Shown here piece by piece: positions 33,740 to 42,790 of a DNA stretch of 64,000 bases; within the stretch, counting starts at the first letter, position 1, and each line of letters opens with the position of its first letter. A program made the translations under genes and the position numbers. Below the pieces are notes generated by a model. That model made no database searches and was not told the DNA's origin. It saw only the letters and a program-made list of their open reading frames with translations. This DNA is from an uncultured Lachnospiraceae bacterium (GTDB lineage: Bacteria > Bacillota > Clostridia > Lachnospirales > Lachnospiraceae): NCBI GenBank assembly GCA_900553355.1, contig USDK01000001.1, positions 1 through 64,000 of the forward strand, given 5' to 3'.

Positions 33740-34579
33740 ATGGCAGGAACGTTATATCTATGTGCGACGCCTATCGGAAATCTGGAGGATATGACCTTCC
33801 GGTGCGTACGCGTCTTGAAAGAAGCGGATCTGATCGCAGCGGAGGATACTCGCAACAGTATCCGCCTTCTGAATCATTTCGAAATCAAGACTCCAATGAC
33901 CAGTTATCATGAATACAATAAAATTGAAAAAGGCAGGAAGCTGGTGGAGCAGTTGGAGCAAGGGAAAGATATTGCCCTTATTACCGATGCCGGGACGCCG
34001 GGCATCTCTGATCCGGGAGAGGAACTGGTGAGGATGTGCCGGGAAGCCGGAATCACAGTGACAGCCGTGCCTGGTGCAGCAGCCTGTATCACTGCCCTTA
34101 CCATATCAGGGCTTCCGACCAGAAGATTTGCATTTGAGGCATTTCTGCCGACAGATAAAAAGGAGCGGCAGCAGATCCTGGAAGAATTAAAACAGGAGAC
34201 CAGGACCATCGTTCTGTATGAGGCGCCCCACCGGCTGGTGAAGACCCTCCTCCTGCTGGAAGAGACACTGGGGGACCGTCAGGTAAGAGTCTGCCGGGAA
34301 TTGACGAAAAAGCATGAGACGGTTTTCGAATCCAGCCTGTCTGGCGCAGTCACCTATTATGAGGAACATGAGCCAAAAGGAGAATGCGTGCTGGTTGTGG
34401 AAGGACTCAGCCGGAAAGAAATTGAAAAGGAGCGAAAGGCTCGCTGGGAAGAGATCAGCCTGCAGGAGCATATGGACAGATATCTGGCAGAAGGGATGTC
34501 AAAAAAGGAGGCCATGAAACAGGTAGCACGCGACAGAGGCATCGGGAAAAGGGACGTTTATCAGGCATTGCTGGAATAG
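33740..34579 (+). CDS. rsmI: 16S rRNA (cytidine-1402-2'-O) methyltransferase
   Basis: 279 residues. Tetrapyrrole-methylase fold. Motifs: GTLYLCATPIGNLEDMTFR, AAEDTRNS, LITDAGTPGISDPG, TAVPGAAACITALTISGLP and LYEAPHRL. Methylates the decoding centre. GGAAAGGAG precedes the ATG. Last gene of the oriC-like block; followed by a repeat-rich region. Confidence 0.96.
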   Translation: MAGTLYLCATPIGNLEDMTFRCVRVLKEADLIAAEDTRNSIRLLNHFEIKTPMTSYHEYNKIEKGRKLVEQLEQGKDIALITDAGTPGISDPGEELVRMCREAGITVTAVPGAAACITALTISGLPTRRFAFEAFLPTDKKERQQILEELKQETRTIVLYEAPHRLVKTLLLLEETLGDRQVRVCRELTKKHETVFESSLSGAVTYYEEHEPKGECVLVVEGLSRKEIEKERKARWEEISLQEHMDRYLAEGMSKKEAMKQVARDRGIGKRDVYQALLE

Positions 34580-34591
34580 TCACCGCACTGT

Positions 34592-34776
34592 CGCGCTTTT
34601 GCACTGCATAATGCAGTCCTCGCCGACCCACCAACCTCATGCGCAGTCTTCGCGCTGCCGCGCTTTTGTACTGCATAAGGCAGTCCCCTCGCCGACCCAC
34701 CAACCTCATGCGCAGTCTTCGCGCTGCCGCGCTTTTGTTTTGCACTTCGTGCAAAGACTGCTTATGAGATTGGTGG
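34592..34776. repeat. Tandem plus inverted repeat cluster after rsmI
   Basis: A 52-nt sequence occurs identically at 34618-34669 and 34687-34738 (period 69); a partial third copy precedes it (34592-34617). A 23-nt segment inside each copy (34628-34650, 34697-34719) is complementary, with three mismatches, to 34754-34776. An inner perfect hairpin TTTGCAC/GTGCAAA lies at 34739-34755. Both copies compete for the same right arm, so two alternative hairpins are possible. No ORF on either strand is convincing. Confidence 0.8.
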
Positions 34777-35000
34777 TTACGAGCTCCGCTCTCTCCCTGT
34801 AGACGTAAGCTGTATCTTACATGCAAGCATGACGATTCAGCTTCCGCCTCCCGGGGTCTGCGAGGCTGTAACGCACTGTGTTGGTCAAGTTGTATAGAAA
34901 TGTTGGAAAAGATTGTTCAACTTGGGTATTTCGGAAATTAAAAAATTTTACTATACTCTTTAACAGAACGAAAACGAAAGCTATTTAGGAGGACGATACA
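34777..35000 (+). promoter_or_regulatory. Leader region of the sugar ABC transporter ATPase gene
   Basis: Contains small hairpins (GTAAG/CTTAC near 34807-34822, CATGC/GCATG next to it), an inverted pair CAAGTTG/CAACTTG (34886-34892, 34918-34924), a -10-like TATACT near 34952, and TTAGGAGGA before ATG 35001. No clear -35 was found. Nothing matches a riboswitch I know. Confidence 0.4.
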
Positions 35001-36113
35001 ATGGCAAGTTTATCATTAAAACATATCAACAAAACTTATCCAAACGGATTTGAAGCAGTAAAAGATTTCAATCTTGAGATTGAAGATAAAGAATTCATCA
35101 TCTTCGTAGGACCATCCGGATGTGGAAAATCTACCACACTTCGTATGATCGCAGGTCTGGAAGACATTACTTCCGGAGAACTGAAGATCGGCGACAAGGT
35201 TGTTAATGATGTAGAGCCGAAGGACAGAGATATCGCAATGGTATTCCAGAACTACGCGCTGTATCCGCATATGACAGTATATGATAACATGGCATTCGGA
35301 CTGAAGTTAAGAAAGGTTCCGAAGGACGAAATCGACAAGATGGTTCGTGAAGCTGCAAGAATCCTGGACCTGGAAGCTCTTCTGGATCGTAAGCCGAAGG
35401 CTCTTTCCGGTGGACAGAGACAGCGTGTTGCCATGGGACGTGCGATTGTACGTAATCCTAAGGTGTTCCTGATGGATGAGCCTCTTTCCAACCTGGATGC
35501 TAAGCTGCGTGGACAGATGCGTATCGAGATCTCCAAGCTGCATCAGAGACTGGGCACAACCATCATCTATGTAACACATGACCAGACAGAGGCTATGACA
35601 CTGGGTACCAGAATCGTAGTTATGAACGCTGGTGTTGTTCAGCAGGTAGATACACCTCAGATACTGTACGATTATCCATGCAACCTGTTCGTAGCAGGAT
35701 TTATCGGATCTCCGCAGATGAACTTTGTAGATGCTACCTGTAAAGTACAGAACGGCAAGGTATATTTGGTGGCAGGACCTTCTGAGATTGAACTGCCGGC
35801 AGAAAAAGGCCAGAAGCTGATCGATGGGGGATATGACGGAAAGACAGTTGTACTTGGTATCCGTCCGGAAGATGTTCACGACGAGCCGGAATTCCTTCAG
35901 GCTTCTCCGAATACCGTGATCGAAGCAAAGATCCGTGTATACGAGATGCTTGGTGCAGAAGTATTCCTGTACTTCGATTACGAAGGAGCAAGCATGACAG
36001 CGAGAGTGGATCCAAGAACGACAGCAAGAACAGGCGATACTGTAAAATTTGCATTGGATGCTGATAAGATCCATGTATTTGACAAAGAGACAGAGATGAC
36101 AATTACGAACTAG
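35001..36113 (+). CDS. msmK: Multiple-sugar ABC transporter ATPase (MsmK/UgpC type)
   Basis: 370 residues. Walker A GPSGCGKST, Q-loop FQNYALYPHMT, signature LSGGQRQRVAMGRAI, Walker B VFLMDEPLSNLDA, H-loop THD, then C-terminal TOBE/MOP domains (about 240-370, IRPEDVHDEPEF). Stand-alone ATPases of this type serve several carbohydrate permeases in Firmicutes, and no permease or binding protein lies beside it here. It has its own leader and terminator. Confidence 0.93.
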   Translation: MASLSLKHINKTYPNGFEAVKDFNLEIEDKEFIIFVGPSGCGKSTTLRMIAGLEDITSGELKIGDKVVNDVEPKDRDIAMVFQNYALYPHMTVYDNMAFGLKLRKVPKDEIDKMVREAARILDLEALLDRKPKALSGGQRQRVAMGRAIVRNPKVFLMDEPLSNLDAKLRGQMRIEISKLHQRLGTTIIYVTHDQTEAMTLGTRIVVMNAGVVQQVDTPQILYDYPCNLFVAGFIGSPQMNFVDATCKVQNGKVYLVAGPSEIELPAEKGQKLIDGGYDGKTVVLGIRPEDVHDEPEFLQASPNTVIEAKIRVYEMLGAEVFLYFDYEGASMTARVDPRTTARTGDTVKFALDADKIHVFDKETEMTITN

Positions 36114-36130
36114 TCTGAAGAGATATGATC

Positions 36131-36164
36131 AAACGGGATCCCGGATAACGGGGTCCCGTTTTTC
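36131..36164 (+). terminator. Intrinsic terminator
   Basis: AAACGGGATCCCG pairs with CGGGGTCCCGTTT, followed by TTTTT. Ends the msmK transcript. Confidence 0.92.
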
Positions 36165-36257
36165 GGTTAAGACAGGGGCGGCGTGGATTAAGCTTGTGCA
36201 TCACCGCTGTCCTGTGGTAAAATAAGGTTTACATGTAGAGAACAGGAGGTTTTCCGA

Positions 36258-37343
36258 TTGCTGTCAAATCAGTTATTGCACAAAACAGTGCAGGATATCA
36301 AGAAGATCAGCGGACTGGAGTGCGCTGTCTGGGACAAAAAAGGCGTCTGCCTGGTCATGACCAGTGAAAAGATGCTTTCCTGGGAAAATGATGTAGTTTC
36401 CTTTAGCGAGAGCGGACAAGAAGAACTGGCAGGGCAGGAGATCAGTCTGTTTCTGATCCTGGACGAGGAGGACCCGGTCTATGTGCTGGGAGTCGAGGGA
36501 GAAGGCAGGGATGCCCTGACAGCCGGAAGGTTCGGGGCCAGTCAGATCACCAATCTATTATTTGCCTATAAGGAGAAGATGGACCGGAACCGGTTTATCC
36601 AGAATCTGATCCTGGACAATATGCTGGTGGTAGATGTCTATAACCAGGCAAAAAAGATGAAGATCCCGGTAGAGCAGCGAAGAGTCGTGTTCCTGATCGA
36701 GTCCAAGTATGAAGGAGAGTCACTGATCCTGGAGACGATGCGCGGCCTGTATGCTACAGGCATGAAGGATTTCGTCACGGCGGTGGATGAGCGGCATGTG
36801 ATTCTGGTAAAGGCGCTGGAAGCGGTAGACGATTATCCACAGCTGAACAGAATCGCTCATGAGATCACAGATACGCTGAATATGGAGGCCATGGTAGGCG
36901 TCCGGGTGGCGTATGGAACTATCGTGGAGGAACTTAAGGATGTGTCACGGTCCTATAAAGAAGCAGACATGGCACTGCAGGTAGGACGGGTTTTCTATGT
37001 GGAAAAAAATATTCTGGCCTATAATGAACTGGGAATCGGCCGTCTGATTCATCAGCTTCCGCCGTCCCTCTGTGAAATGTTTTTAAATGAAGTGTTTGAA
37101 AACGGCGTTGAAGAGAGGTTTGAGGAGGAAGAGCTGACGACAGTGTATACATTCTTCGATAACAATCTGAATATTTCCGAGACGGCAAGACAGCTCTATG
37201 TACACCGGAATACGCTGGTATACCGGCTGGAGAAAATCCAGAAAAAGACGGGACTGGATGTCAGAGTTTTTGAAGATGCCCTGACATTTAAGATTGCCAT
37301 GATGGTGGCGGATCATATGAAGGATATGAATAATAAAGTCTAG
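36258..37343 (+). CDS. CdaR/PucR-family transcriptional regulator
   Basis: 361 residues. TTG 36258 follows CAGGAGG by 9 nt. An N-terminal sugar-diacid-recognition-like domain (ECAVWDKKGVCLVMTS) leads to a PucR-type C-terminal helix-turn-helix (LNISETARQLYVHRNTLVYR). CdaR-type regulators sense glycerate, galactarate or glucarate (family knowledge). The aconitase-family gene starts 18 bp downstream, so it is the likely target and partner. Confidence 0.85.
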   Translation: MLSNQLLHKTVQDIKKISGLECAVWDKKGVCLVMTSEKMLSWENDVVSFSESGQEELAGQEISLFLILDEEDPVYVLGVEGEGRDALTAGRFGASQITNLLFAYKEKMDRNRFIQNLILDNMLVVDVYNQAKKMKIPVEQRRVVFLIESKYEGESLILETMRGLYATGMKDFVTAVDERHVILVKALEAVDDYPQLNRIAHEITDTLNMEAMVGVRVAYGTIVEELKDVSRSYKEADMALQVGRVFYVEKNILAYNELGIGRLIHQLPPSLCEMFLNEVFENGVEERFEEEELTTVYTFFDNNLNISETARQLYVHRNTLVYRLEKIQKKTGLDVRVFEDALTFKIAMMVADHMKDMNNKV

Positions 37344-37361
37344 AACAGGAGGAAAACAAAG

Positions 37362-39644
37362 ATGATAAAATTATATGATAACGGAGTTTATCTTCTGCAT
37401 GGCAGCGAGATCGTGGAAAGCGCTCAGGAAGTAAAAGCGCGCACCGGACAGGAGATCTCAGCGGAAGATGCGGCTAAAAATACCATGGCCTACGGGATTC
37501 TGAAGGATCACAATACTTCCGGAAACATGGAGAAACTCCAGATCAAGTTCGATAAACTGACCTCCCATGACATCACATTTGTGGGAATCATCCAGACAGC
37601 CAGGGCTTCGGGACTGGAAAAGTTTCCGATTCCCTATGTACTGACCAACTGTCATAATTCTCTGTGCGCGGTAGGCGGTACGATCAATGAGGATGATCAT
37701 ATGTTTGGCCTGACCTGTGCCAAGAAGTATGGCGGAGTCTATGTGCCGCCTCATCAGGCTGTCATTCATCAGTATGCCAGAGAAATGCTTGCAGGCGGAG
37801 GTAAGATGATCTTAGGATCTGACAGCCACACCCGGTATGGGGCGCTTGGAACCATGGCTATGGGAGAAGGCGGACCGGAGCTGGTAAAGCAGCTGCTGAA
37901 TAAAACCTATGATATTAAGATGCCCCAGGTGGTAGGTATTTACCTGGACGGAGAACCGATGAAGGGAGTGGGTCCACAGGATGTGGCTCTTGCCATTATC
38001 GGCGCGACTTTCGCCAACGGGTATGTGAATAATAAAGTGATGGAATTTGTAGGACCGGGGGTAGAGAAGTTAAGTGCGGACTTCCGTATCGGCATTGACG
38101 TAATGACTACAGAGACCACCTGCCTTTCCTCTATCTGGAAGACAGATGAGAAGATCAAAGAATTCTATGAGATCCACGGACGCGTAGAGGATTATCAGGA
38201 GTTGAATCCGGGAGATGTAACCTACTATGACGGTATGGTATACGTCAACTTAAGCGAGATCAAACCGATGATCGCAATGCCGTTCCATCCGTCCAATACT
38301 TATACCATCGATGAAGTTAATGCAAACTTAGAGGATATCCTCCATGATGTAGAGAAAAAGGCGCTGGTCAGCCTGGACGGCGCAGTAGACTATTCACTCC
38401 AGGACAAGATTGTGGACGGAAAACTGTATGTAGACCAGGGAATTATCGCAGGATGTGCAGGCGGCGGATTTGAAAATATCTGTGCGGCAGCAGACATTAT
38501 CCGCGGACACTATATTGGTTCGGACGAGTTTACGTTCAGCGTATATCCGGCAAGTACACCGATTTATATGGAACTGGTGAAGAACGGGGCAGTGGCTGAT
38601 CTGATGGAGGCCGGAACCATTGTGAAAACAGCATTCTGCGGCCCATGTTTTGGAGCGGGCGACACGCCGGCAAACAATGCATTTTCTATCCGCCACTCCA
38701 CAAGAAACTTCCCGAACCGTGAAGGATCCAAGCTGCAGAGTGGTCAGATCGCATCGGTGGCACTGATGGATGCGCGTTCCATTGCGGCAACTGCTGCAAA
38801 TAAAGGATTCCTGACGCCTGCAACAGCGATGGATGTAGAATATAAAGGAAGAAAGTACCATTTCGATCAGAATATCTACGCGAACCGTGTCTTTGACAGC
38901 AAAGGCGTGGCAGATCCGTCCGTAGAGATCAAGTTCGGACCAAATATCAAAGACTGGCCGGAAATGCCGGCGCTTCCGGAGAACCTCCTTCTTAAGGTGG
39001 TGTCCGAGATCCATGATCCGGTGACGACAACGGATGAGCTGATCCCGTCCGGAGAAACATCTTCCTACCGTTCCAACCCACTGGGGCTTGCAGAGTTTGC
39101 TCTTTCAAGGAAGGATCCGGCATATGTAGGCCGTGCAAAAGAAGTTCAGAAAGCAGAAAAGGCTATCGAGGCAGGGACATGTCCGCTGGAAGTCCTGGAA
39201 GAGTTAAAACCAGTGATGAAGACGGTACAGACAAAGTTCCCGGAAGCAGGAGAAGGCAACCTTGGCATCGGAAGTACGATCTTTGCAGTGAAGCCGGGAG
39301 ACGGCTCTGCCAGAGAGCAGGCTGCATCCTGCCAGAAGGTACTGGGCGGATGGGCAAATATTGCCAATGAGTATGCAACCAAGAGATACCGCTCCAACCT
39401 GATTAACTGGGGTATGCTTCCGTTTATCACGGAGGAAGAGCATGATCACTTAAGCTTCCAGAACGGAGACTATATCTTTGTACCCAAGATCCGCAAGGCC
39501 ATCGAAGACAAAGCTTCTGAGGTGAAGGCTTACGTGGTCAAAGACGGAGAACTGAAAGAAGTCTCCTTTAAGCTTGGAGATATGACAGATGCAGAGCGCG
39601 AGATTATCGTGAAAGGCTGCCTGATCAATTATTATCGGGGATAA
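37362..39644 (+). CDS. Aconitase-family hydratase (YbhJ-like)
   Basis: 760 residues. Aconitase superfamily protein with 4Fe-4S ligands in [13 protein letters not shown] and [15 protein letters not shown], plus [19 protein letters not shown]. The C-terminal swivel domain has [18 protein letters not shown]. Length and sequence resemble YbhJ-type hydratases rather than AcnA or LeuC. It follows a sugar-diacid-type regulator by 18 bp, so the substrate may be a sugar acid rather than citrate; this is inference. GAACAGGAGG precedes the ATG. Confidence 0.82.
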   Translation: MIKLYDNGVYLLHGSEIVESAQEVKARTGQEISAEDAAKNTMAYGILKDHNTSGNMEKLQIKFDKLTSHDITFVGIIQTARASGLEKFPIPYVLTNCHNSLCAVGGTINEDDHMFGLTCAKKYGGVYVPPHQAVIHQYAREMLAGGGKMILGSDSHTRYGALGTMAMGEGGPELVKQLLNKTYDIKMPQVVGIYLDGEPMKGVGPQDVALAIIGATFANGYVNNKVMEFVGPGVEKLSADFRIGIDVMTTETTCLSSIWKTDEKIKEFYEIHGRVEDYQELNPGDVTYYDGMVYVNLSEIKPMIAMPFHPSNTYTIDEVNANLEDILHDVEKKALVSLDGAVDYSLQDKIVDGKLYVDQGIIAGCAGGGFENICAAADIIRGHYIGSDEFTFSVYPASTPIYMELVKNGAVADLMEAGTIVKTAFCGPCFGAGDTPANNAFSIRHSTRNFPNREGSKLQSGQIASVALMDARSIAATAANKGFLTPATAMDVEYKGRKYHFDQNIYANRVFDSKGVADPSVEIKFGPNIKDWPEMPALPENLLLKVVSEIHDPVTTTDELIPSGETSSYRSNPLGLAEFALSRKDPAYVGRAKEVQKAEKAIEAGTCPLEVLEELKPVMKTVQTKFPEAGEGNLGIGSTIFAVKPGDGSAREQAASCQKVLGGWANIANEYATKRYRSNLINWGMLPFITEEEHDHLSFQNGDYIFVPKIRKAIEDKASEVKAYVVKDGELKEVSFKLGDMTDAEREIIVKGCLINYYRG

Positions 39645-39660
39645 GAAATAGAGGAACATA

Positions 39661-39717
39661 AGAGGCATCTTTGCCAGGGCAATAAAAAAGAGCCAGGGCG
39701 AGGTGCCTCTTTTTTCG
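39661..39717 (+). terminator. Intrinsic terminator
   Basis: AGAGGCA (39661-39667) pairs with TGCCTCT (39703-39709) and is followed by TTTTTTC. The loop contains a second GCCAGGGC repeat. Confidence 0.7.
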
Positions 39718-39745
39718 AAAAATCAGCAGGAAAATCAGGATCGGG

Positions 39746-39772
39746 TGCAACATTTCCGTCCCTTTTAGACTC
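39746..39772 (+). promoter_or_regulatory. Possible ECF-sigma promoter
   Basis: TGCAAC (39746-39751), 16-nt spacer, GACTC resembles ECF promoters (TGAAAC-N16-CGTC). It lies about 60 nt before the sigma factor gene, as expected for autoregulation. Confidence 0.45.
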
Positions 39773-39831
39773 TAATATATAGACAACAATTAAAAAGTAT
39801 CGTAGGTCATATCTGACAGGGAGGAGAAGAT

Positions 39832-40308
39832 ATGAGATGTGATGAGGCCACGTTTGCGCAGATGTACGAGAGTGTTTTCCCGGATCTGTACCGTTATGCG
39901 TTCTGTATCCTGGGACATCCCCAGGATGCGGAAGATGCGGTCAGCGAGGCAGTGATGACGGCTTATGGGAATATCCGGAAGCTTAGAAAGCCTGGGTCAT
40001 TCAAAAGCTGGATTTTCACAATTCTGGCGAATATCTGTAAGAAGAGACGAAGGACAATGGGAAGAGAAATACATAGTCAGGAGGATGCGGCCGCGGAGCT
40101 TCCGGATCAGGAGGTAGATCATGCAGAAGCACTGGATGTCAGAAGGGCGTTTGGAGTCCTGACGGACGAGGAAAAAGAGATCATTGGTCTGTCAGTGTTT
40201 GGCGGATACAACAGCCGGGAAATCGGACAGATGCTGGGGCAGAACGCGAATACTGTCAGATCCAGGAGAAGCCGTGCGTTGCGGAAGATGGAAGCTATGT
40301 TAAGGTGA
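39832..40308 (+). CDS. ECF RNA polymerase sigma factor
   Basis: 158 residues. Region 2: FPDLYRYAFCILGHPQDAED and AVSEAVMTAYGNI. Region 4: LSVFGGYNSREIGQMLGQNAN with TVRSRRSRALRKM. CAGGGAGGAGAAGAT precedes the ATG. The gene downstream (16 bp) is a membrane protein with a cytoplasmic N-terminus, a layout typical of sigma/anti-sigma pairs. Confidence 0.92.
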   Translation: MRCDEATFAQMYESVFPDLYRYAFCILGHPQDAEDAVSEAVMTAYGNIRKLRKPGSFKSWIFTILANICKKRRRTMGREIHSQEDAAAELPDQEVDHAEALDVRRAFGVLTDEEKEIIGLSVFGGYNSREIGQMLGQNANTVRSRRSRALRKMEAMLR

Positions 40309-40323
40309 GTCAAAGGAGGACGT

Positions 40324-42219
40324 ATGGACAAAAAAGAGCAGGAAATGCTGGAGCGTATCCGGGAGATGGCCGGACAGATAGAAATTCCGGAAACACTAGA
40401 CCCGGAAGGAATTCAAAAAAAACTGGAAAGTGAGAAAGCGGCAGGTGAGATCAGACGATATCGAAAAAGACTGTGTGTGGCTGGATCGATCGCGGCGGCC
40501 TGCGTGGTATTTGCGGCCGGGATACTGTTCTGGAACAGAGGAGATGGATCCGGGACAGATACACAGCAGAGGATGTCCTGGATGGAAGACAGGCTGGCAG
40601 ACACCGGAGGAAAGATGCAGACCGCATCAGATTATCAGAAAATCTATGAATATGTGGAAAAAAGCGCAGAGGCTATCGCAAGTTCCGGGACGGAGGAGTC
40701 GGCATCGTCAGGTATGGCAGCACGGAATATGACGGCTTCAGCGGACAGCTCATCTACAGCAGAAACGGGCAGCGTGCAGGACGTGGGAGGCGTGGAATAT
40801 TCCCAGACAAATGTAAGGCAGGAAGGCGTGGACGAGGGGGATGTGGTCAAGACAGACGGCAGATATCTGTACGTGCTTCAGGATGATGGCCGGACAGTGG
40901 CTGTGGTTGATACCTGTGGAGATCAGATGAAGAAAGTGGGAGCCATTGAACTGGAAAAGGGCGAGTATATTTATGAGATTTATCTGGCGGAGGGAAAGCT
41001 GGTTCTGGTGGCAGAATGTTCAGAGGACTCTGGTTTTCGGACGGAGGCGGTCACTTATGATATCCAGGATCCTTCCCATCCCAGGGAGGCCGGAAGGGTG
41101 GCCCAGAGTGGCAGCTATCAGTCATCACGGGTGTCGGACGGATATCTTTATCTTTTCAGCAGTTATTATGTAGATCTTCTAAGCGGACCAGAGCCAAGAA
41201 ATCTGGACTCATATCTTCCGGAGATTAACGATAAAGTGATGAAAGAAACGGATATCTATCTTCCGCAGACAGAAAAGGCGGATATGTACGAAGTTGTCTC
41301 CTCTGTCAACCTGGATAGCCCTGATCAGATCAGTGACAGCAAGGCATTGCTGTCCAAAGGAGGAGAACTGTATGTAAGTAATCAAAACATTTATTACTAT
41401 GAGACTCTTTGGCAGTCATCGGGGGCAGAGACAACAGCTATACGCAGACTGTCGTATGACAGCGGTGTGCTGAAAGGAGAGGCACAGGGGAGTTTTGAGG
41501 GCTATCTTAACGACAGCTTTTCCATTGATGAATATCATGGATTTTTAAGGCTGGTAACAACCGTGGATGATACGAATTCGGTCTATGTGCTGGATCAGGA
41601 TCTGGAGAAAGTGGGAGCTATCGAGGGGCTGGCAGAAGAAGAGCGGATCTATTCCGCCAGATTTATGGGAGATACGGCTTATTTCGTTACCTTTAAGGAA
41701 ACGGATCCGTTATTCAGCGTAGATCTGTCAGATCCAGAGAAGCCGACGATCCTGGGAACACTGAAAATACCGGGATTTTCTGAATATCTTCATGTATATG
41801 GAGAAGGAAAGCTTCTTGGCATCGGCATGGATGTAGAGGAGGGAACGCAGATTACAGACGGCGTGAAGCTTACAATGTTTGATATATCGGATCCTCGGAA
41901 TGTGACAGAAGAAAATACGCTGGTTCTGGAACATGTCTACCATACAGATCTGTTTTACGACTATAAGGCGGTGCTGATAGATCCGCAGACAGGTTTGATC
42001 GGATTCTCCGGCTACGGGGAAGGAGGGCAGATGTACTTTGTATTTGGATATGATGAGGCGAACGGGTTTGACTGCCGCATGGAAGAAGAGATCAACGGCA
42101 GCGGCAGCAGGAGCGCAAGAGGAGTATATATCGGAGAAAGTCTGTACGTGGTGCAGGGGAATGTGATCGAGGTCTATTCTTTGGAAAATTATCAGAAAAC
42201 AGGGGATATTATTTTATAG
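40324..42219 (+). CDS. Membrane-anchored beta-propeller protein, candidate anti-sigma factor
   Basis: 631 residues. Short cytoplasmic domain (1-45), one membrane segment (about 48-68), Ser/Thr-rich linker, then a large secreted domain with beta-propeller repeats (QTNVRQEGVDEGDVVKTDG is the family signature). The family (secreted C-terminal beta-propeller, Pfam Beta_propel) has no defined role. Genetic linkage to the ECF factor suggests it holds the sigma factor and senses an outside signal. No zinc HxxxCxxC anti-sigma motif is seen in the N-terminus. Confidence 0.82.
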   Translation: MDKKEQEMLERIREMAGQIEIPETLDPEGIQKKLESEKAAGEIRRYRKRLCVAGSIAAACVVFAAGILFWNRGDGSGTDTQQRMSWMEDRLADTGGKMQTASDYQKIYEYVEKSAEAIASSGTEESASSGMAARNMTASADSSSTAETGSVQDVGGVEYSQTNVRQEGVDEGDVVKTDGRYLYVLQDDGRTVAVVDTCGDQMKKVGAIELEKGEYIYEIYLAEGKLVLVAECSEDSGFRTEAVTYDIQDPSHPREAGRVAQSGSYQSSRVSDGYLYLFSSYYVDLLSGPEPRNLDSYLPEINDKVMKETDIYLPQTEKADMYEVVSSVNLDSPDQISDSKALLSKGGELYVSNQNIYYYETLWQSSGAETTAIRRLSYDSGVLKGEAQGSFEGYLNDSFSIDEYHGFLRLVTTVDDTNSVYVLDQDLEKVGAIEGLAEEERIYSARFMGDTAYFVTFKETDPLFSVDLSDPEKPTILGTLKIPGFSEYLHVYGEGKLLGIGMDVEEGTQITDGVKLTMFDISDPRNVTEENTLVLEHVYHTDLFYDYKAVLIDPQTGLIGFSGYGEGGQMYFVFGYDEANGFDCRMEEEINGSGSRSARGVYIGESLYVVQGNVIEVYSLENYQKTGDIIL

Positions 42220-42222
42220 AGG

Positions 42223-42251
42223 GTGACAAATCAAGGGAAGTAGGATATAAT
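42223..42251 (+). promoter_or_regulatory. Promoter of the Lrp/AsnC gene
   Basis: GTGACA (42223-42228), 17-nt spacer, TATAAT (42246-42251), 48 bp before the start codon. Confidence 0.7.
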
Positions 42252-42298
42252 ATCATTATTTATTTTTACAGATCCATTGATTAAAGGAGGAAGAAGGC

Positions 42299-42790
42299 AT
42301 GGACGACATTAGAAAACAGATACTGCTTACCCTTGAAACTGACAGCAAGATTGACCTCAGTGAACTGGCCGTTCTTCTTGGAACAGATGAGACTGTGATT
42401 GCCAATGAGGTGGCTGCGATGGAAAAAGAACATATCATCTGCGGTTATCATACGCTGATCGACTGGGACCGGGCGGGAGTCGAGCTTGTGAATGCACTGA
42501 TCGAAGTGCGTGTAACACCCCAGAGAGATCAGGGATTCGACCGAGTGGCGGAACGAATATATAATTATCCGGAGGTTTCGGCAGTATATCTGATCTCCGG
42601 CGGATATGACCTGATGGTTACCATCGAGGGGAGGACGCTTCAGGAAATCTCGCGGTTTGTTTCCAGTAAACTGGCGCCTATCGAAGAGGTGATCAGCACG
42701 TCTACATACTTCATCCTGAAAAAGTATAAGGATCACGGAACAATACTCGCTAAAAAATCCAAAGGAGAAAGGATGCTGATTACACCATGA
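42299..42790 (+). CDS. Lrp/AsnC-family transcriptional regulator
   Basis: 163 residues. N-terminal winged HTH (ILLTLETDSKIDLSELAVLL) and C-terminal RAM effector domain (VNALIEVRVTPQRDQGFDRV, AVYLISGGYDLMVTIEG). Probably senses an amino acid. AAAGGAGGAAG precedes the ATG. ATGA overlap with the aminotransferase gene shows the two form an operon; the aminotransferase may make or use the effector. Confidence 0.92.
   Translation: MDDIRKQILLTLETDSKIDLSELAVLLGTDETVIANEVAAMEKEHIICGYHTLIDWDRAGVELVNALIEVRVTPQRDQGFDRVAERIYNYPEVSAVYLISGGYDLMVTIEGRTLQEISRFVSSKLAPIEEVISTSTYFILKKYKDHGTILAKKSKGERMLITP

Noticed and set aside
34618..34738. CRISPR array
   Set aside because: Only two full copies, spacers of 17 nt, repeats containing inverted partners, and no cas genes in the window.
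35307..36074. 255-codon minus-strand frame
   Set aside because: Antisense to the msmK ATPase gene; no ribosome site or recognisable motif.
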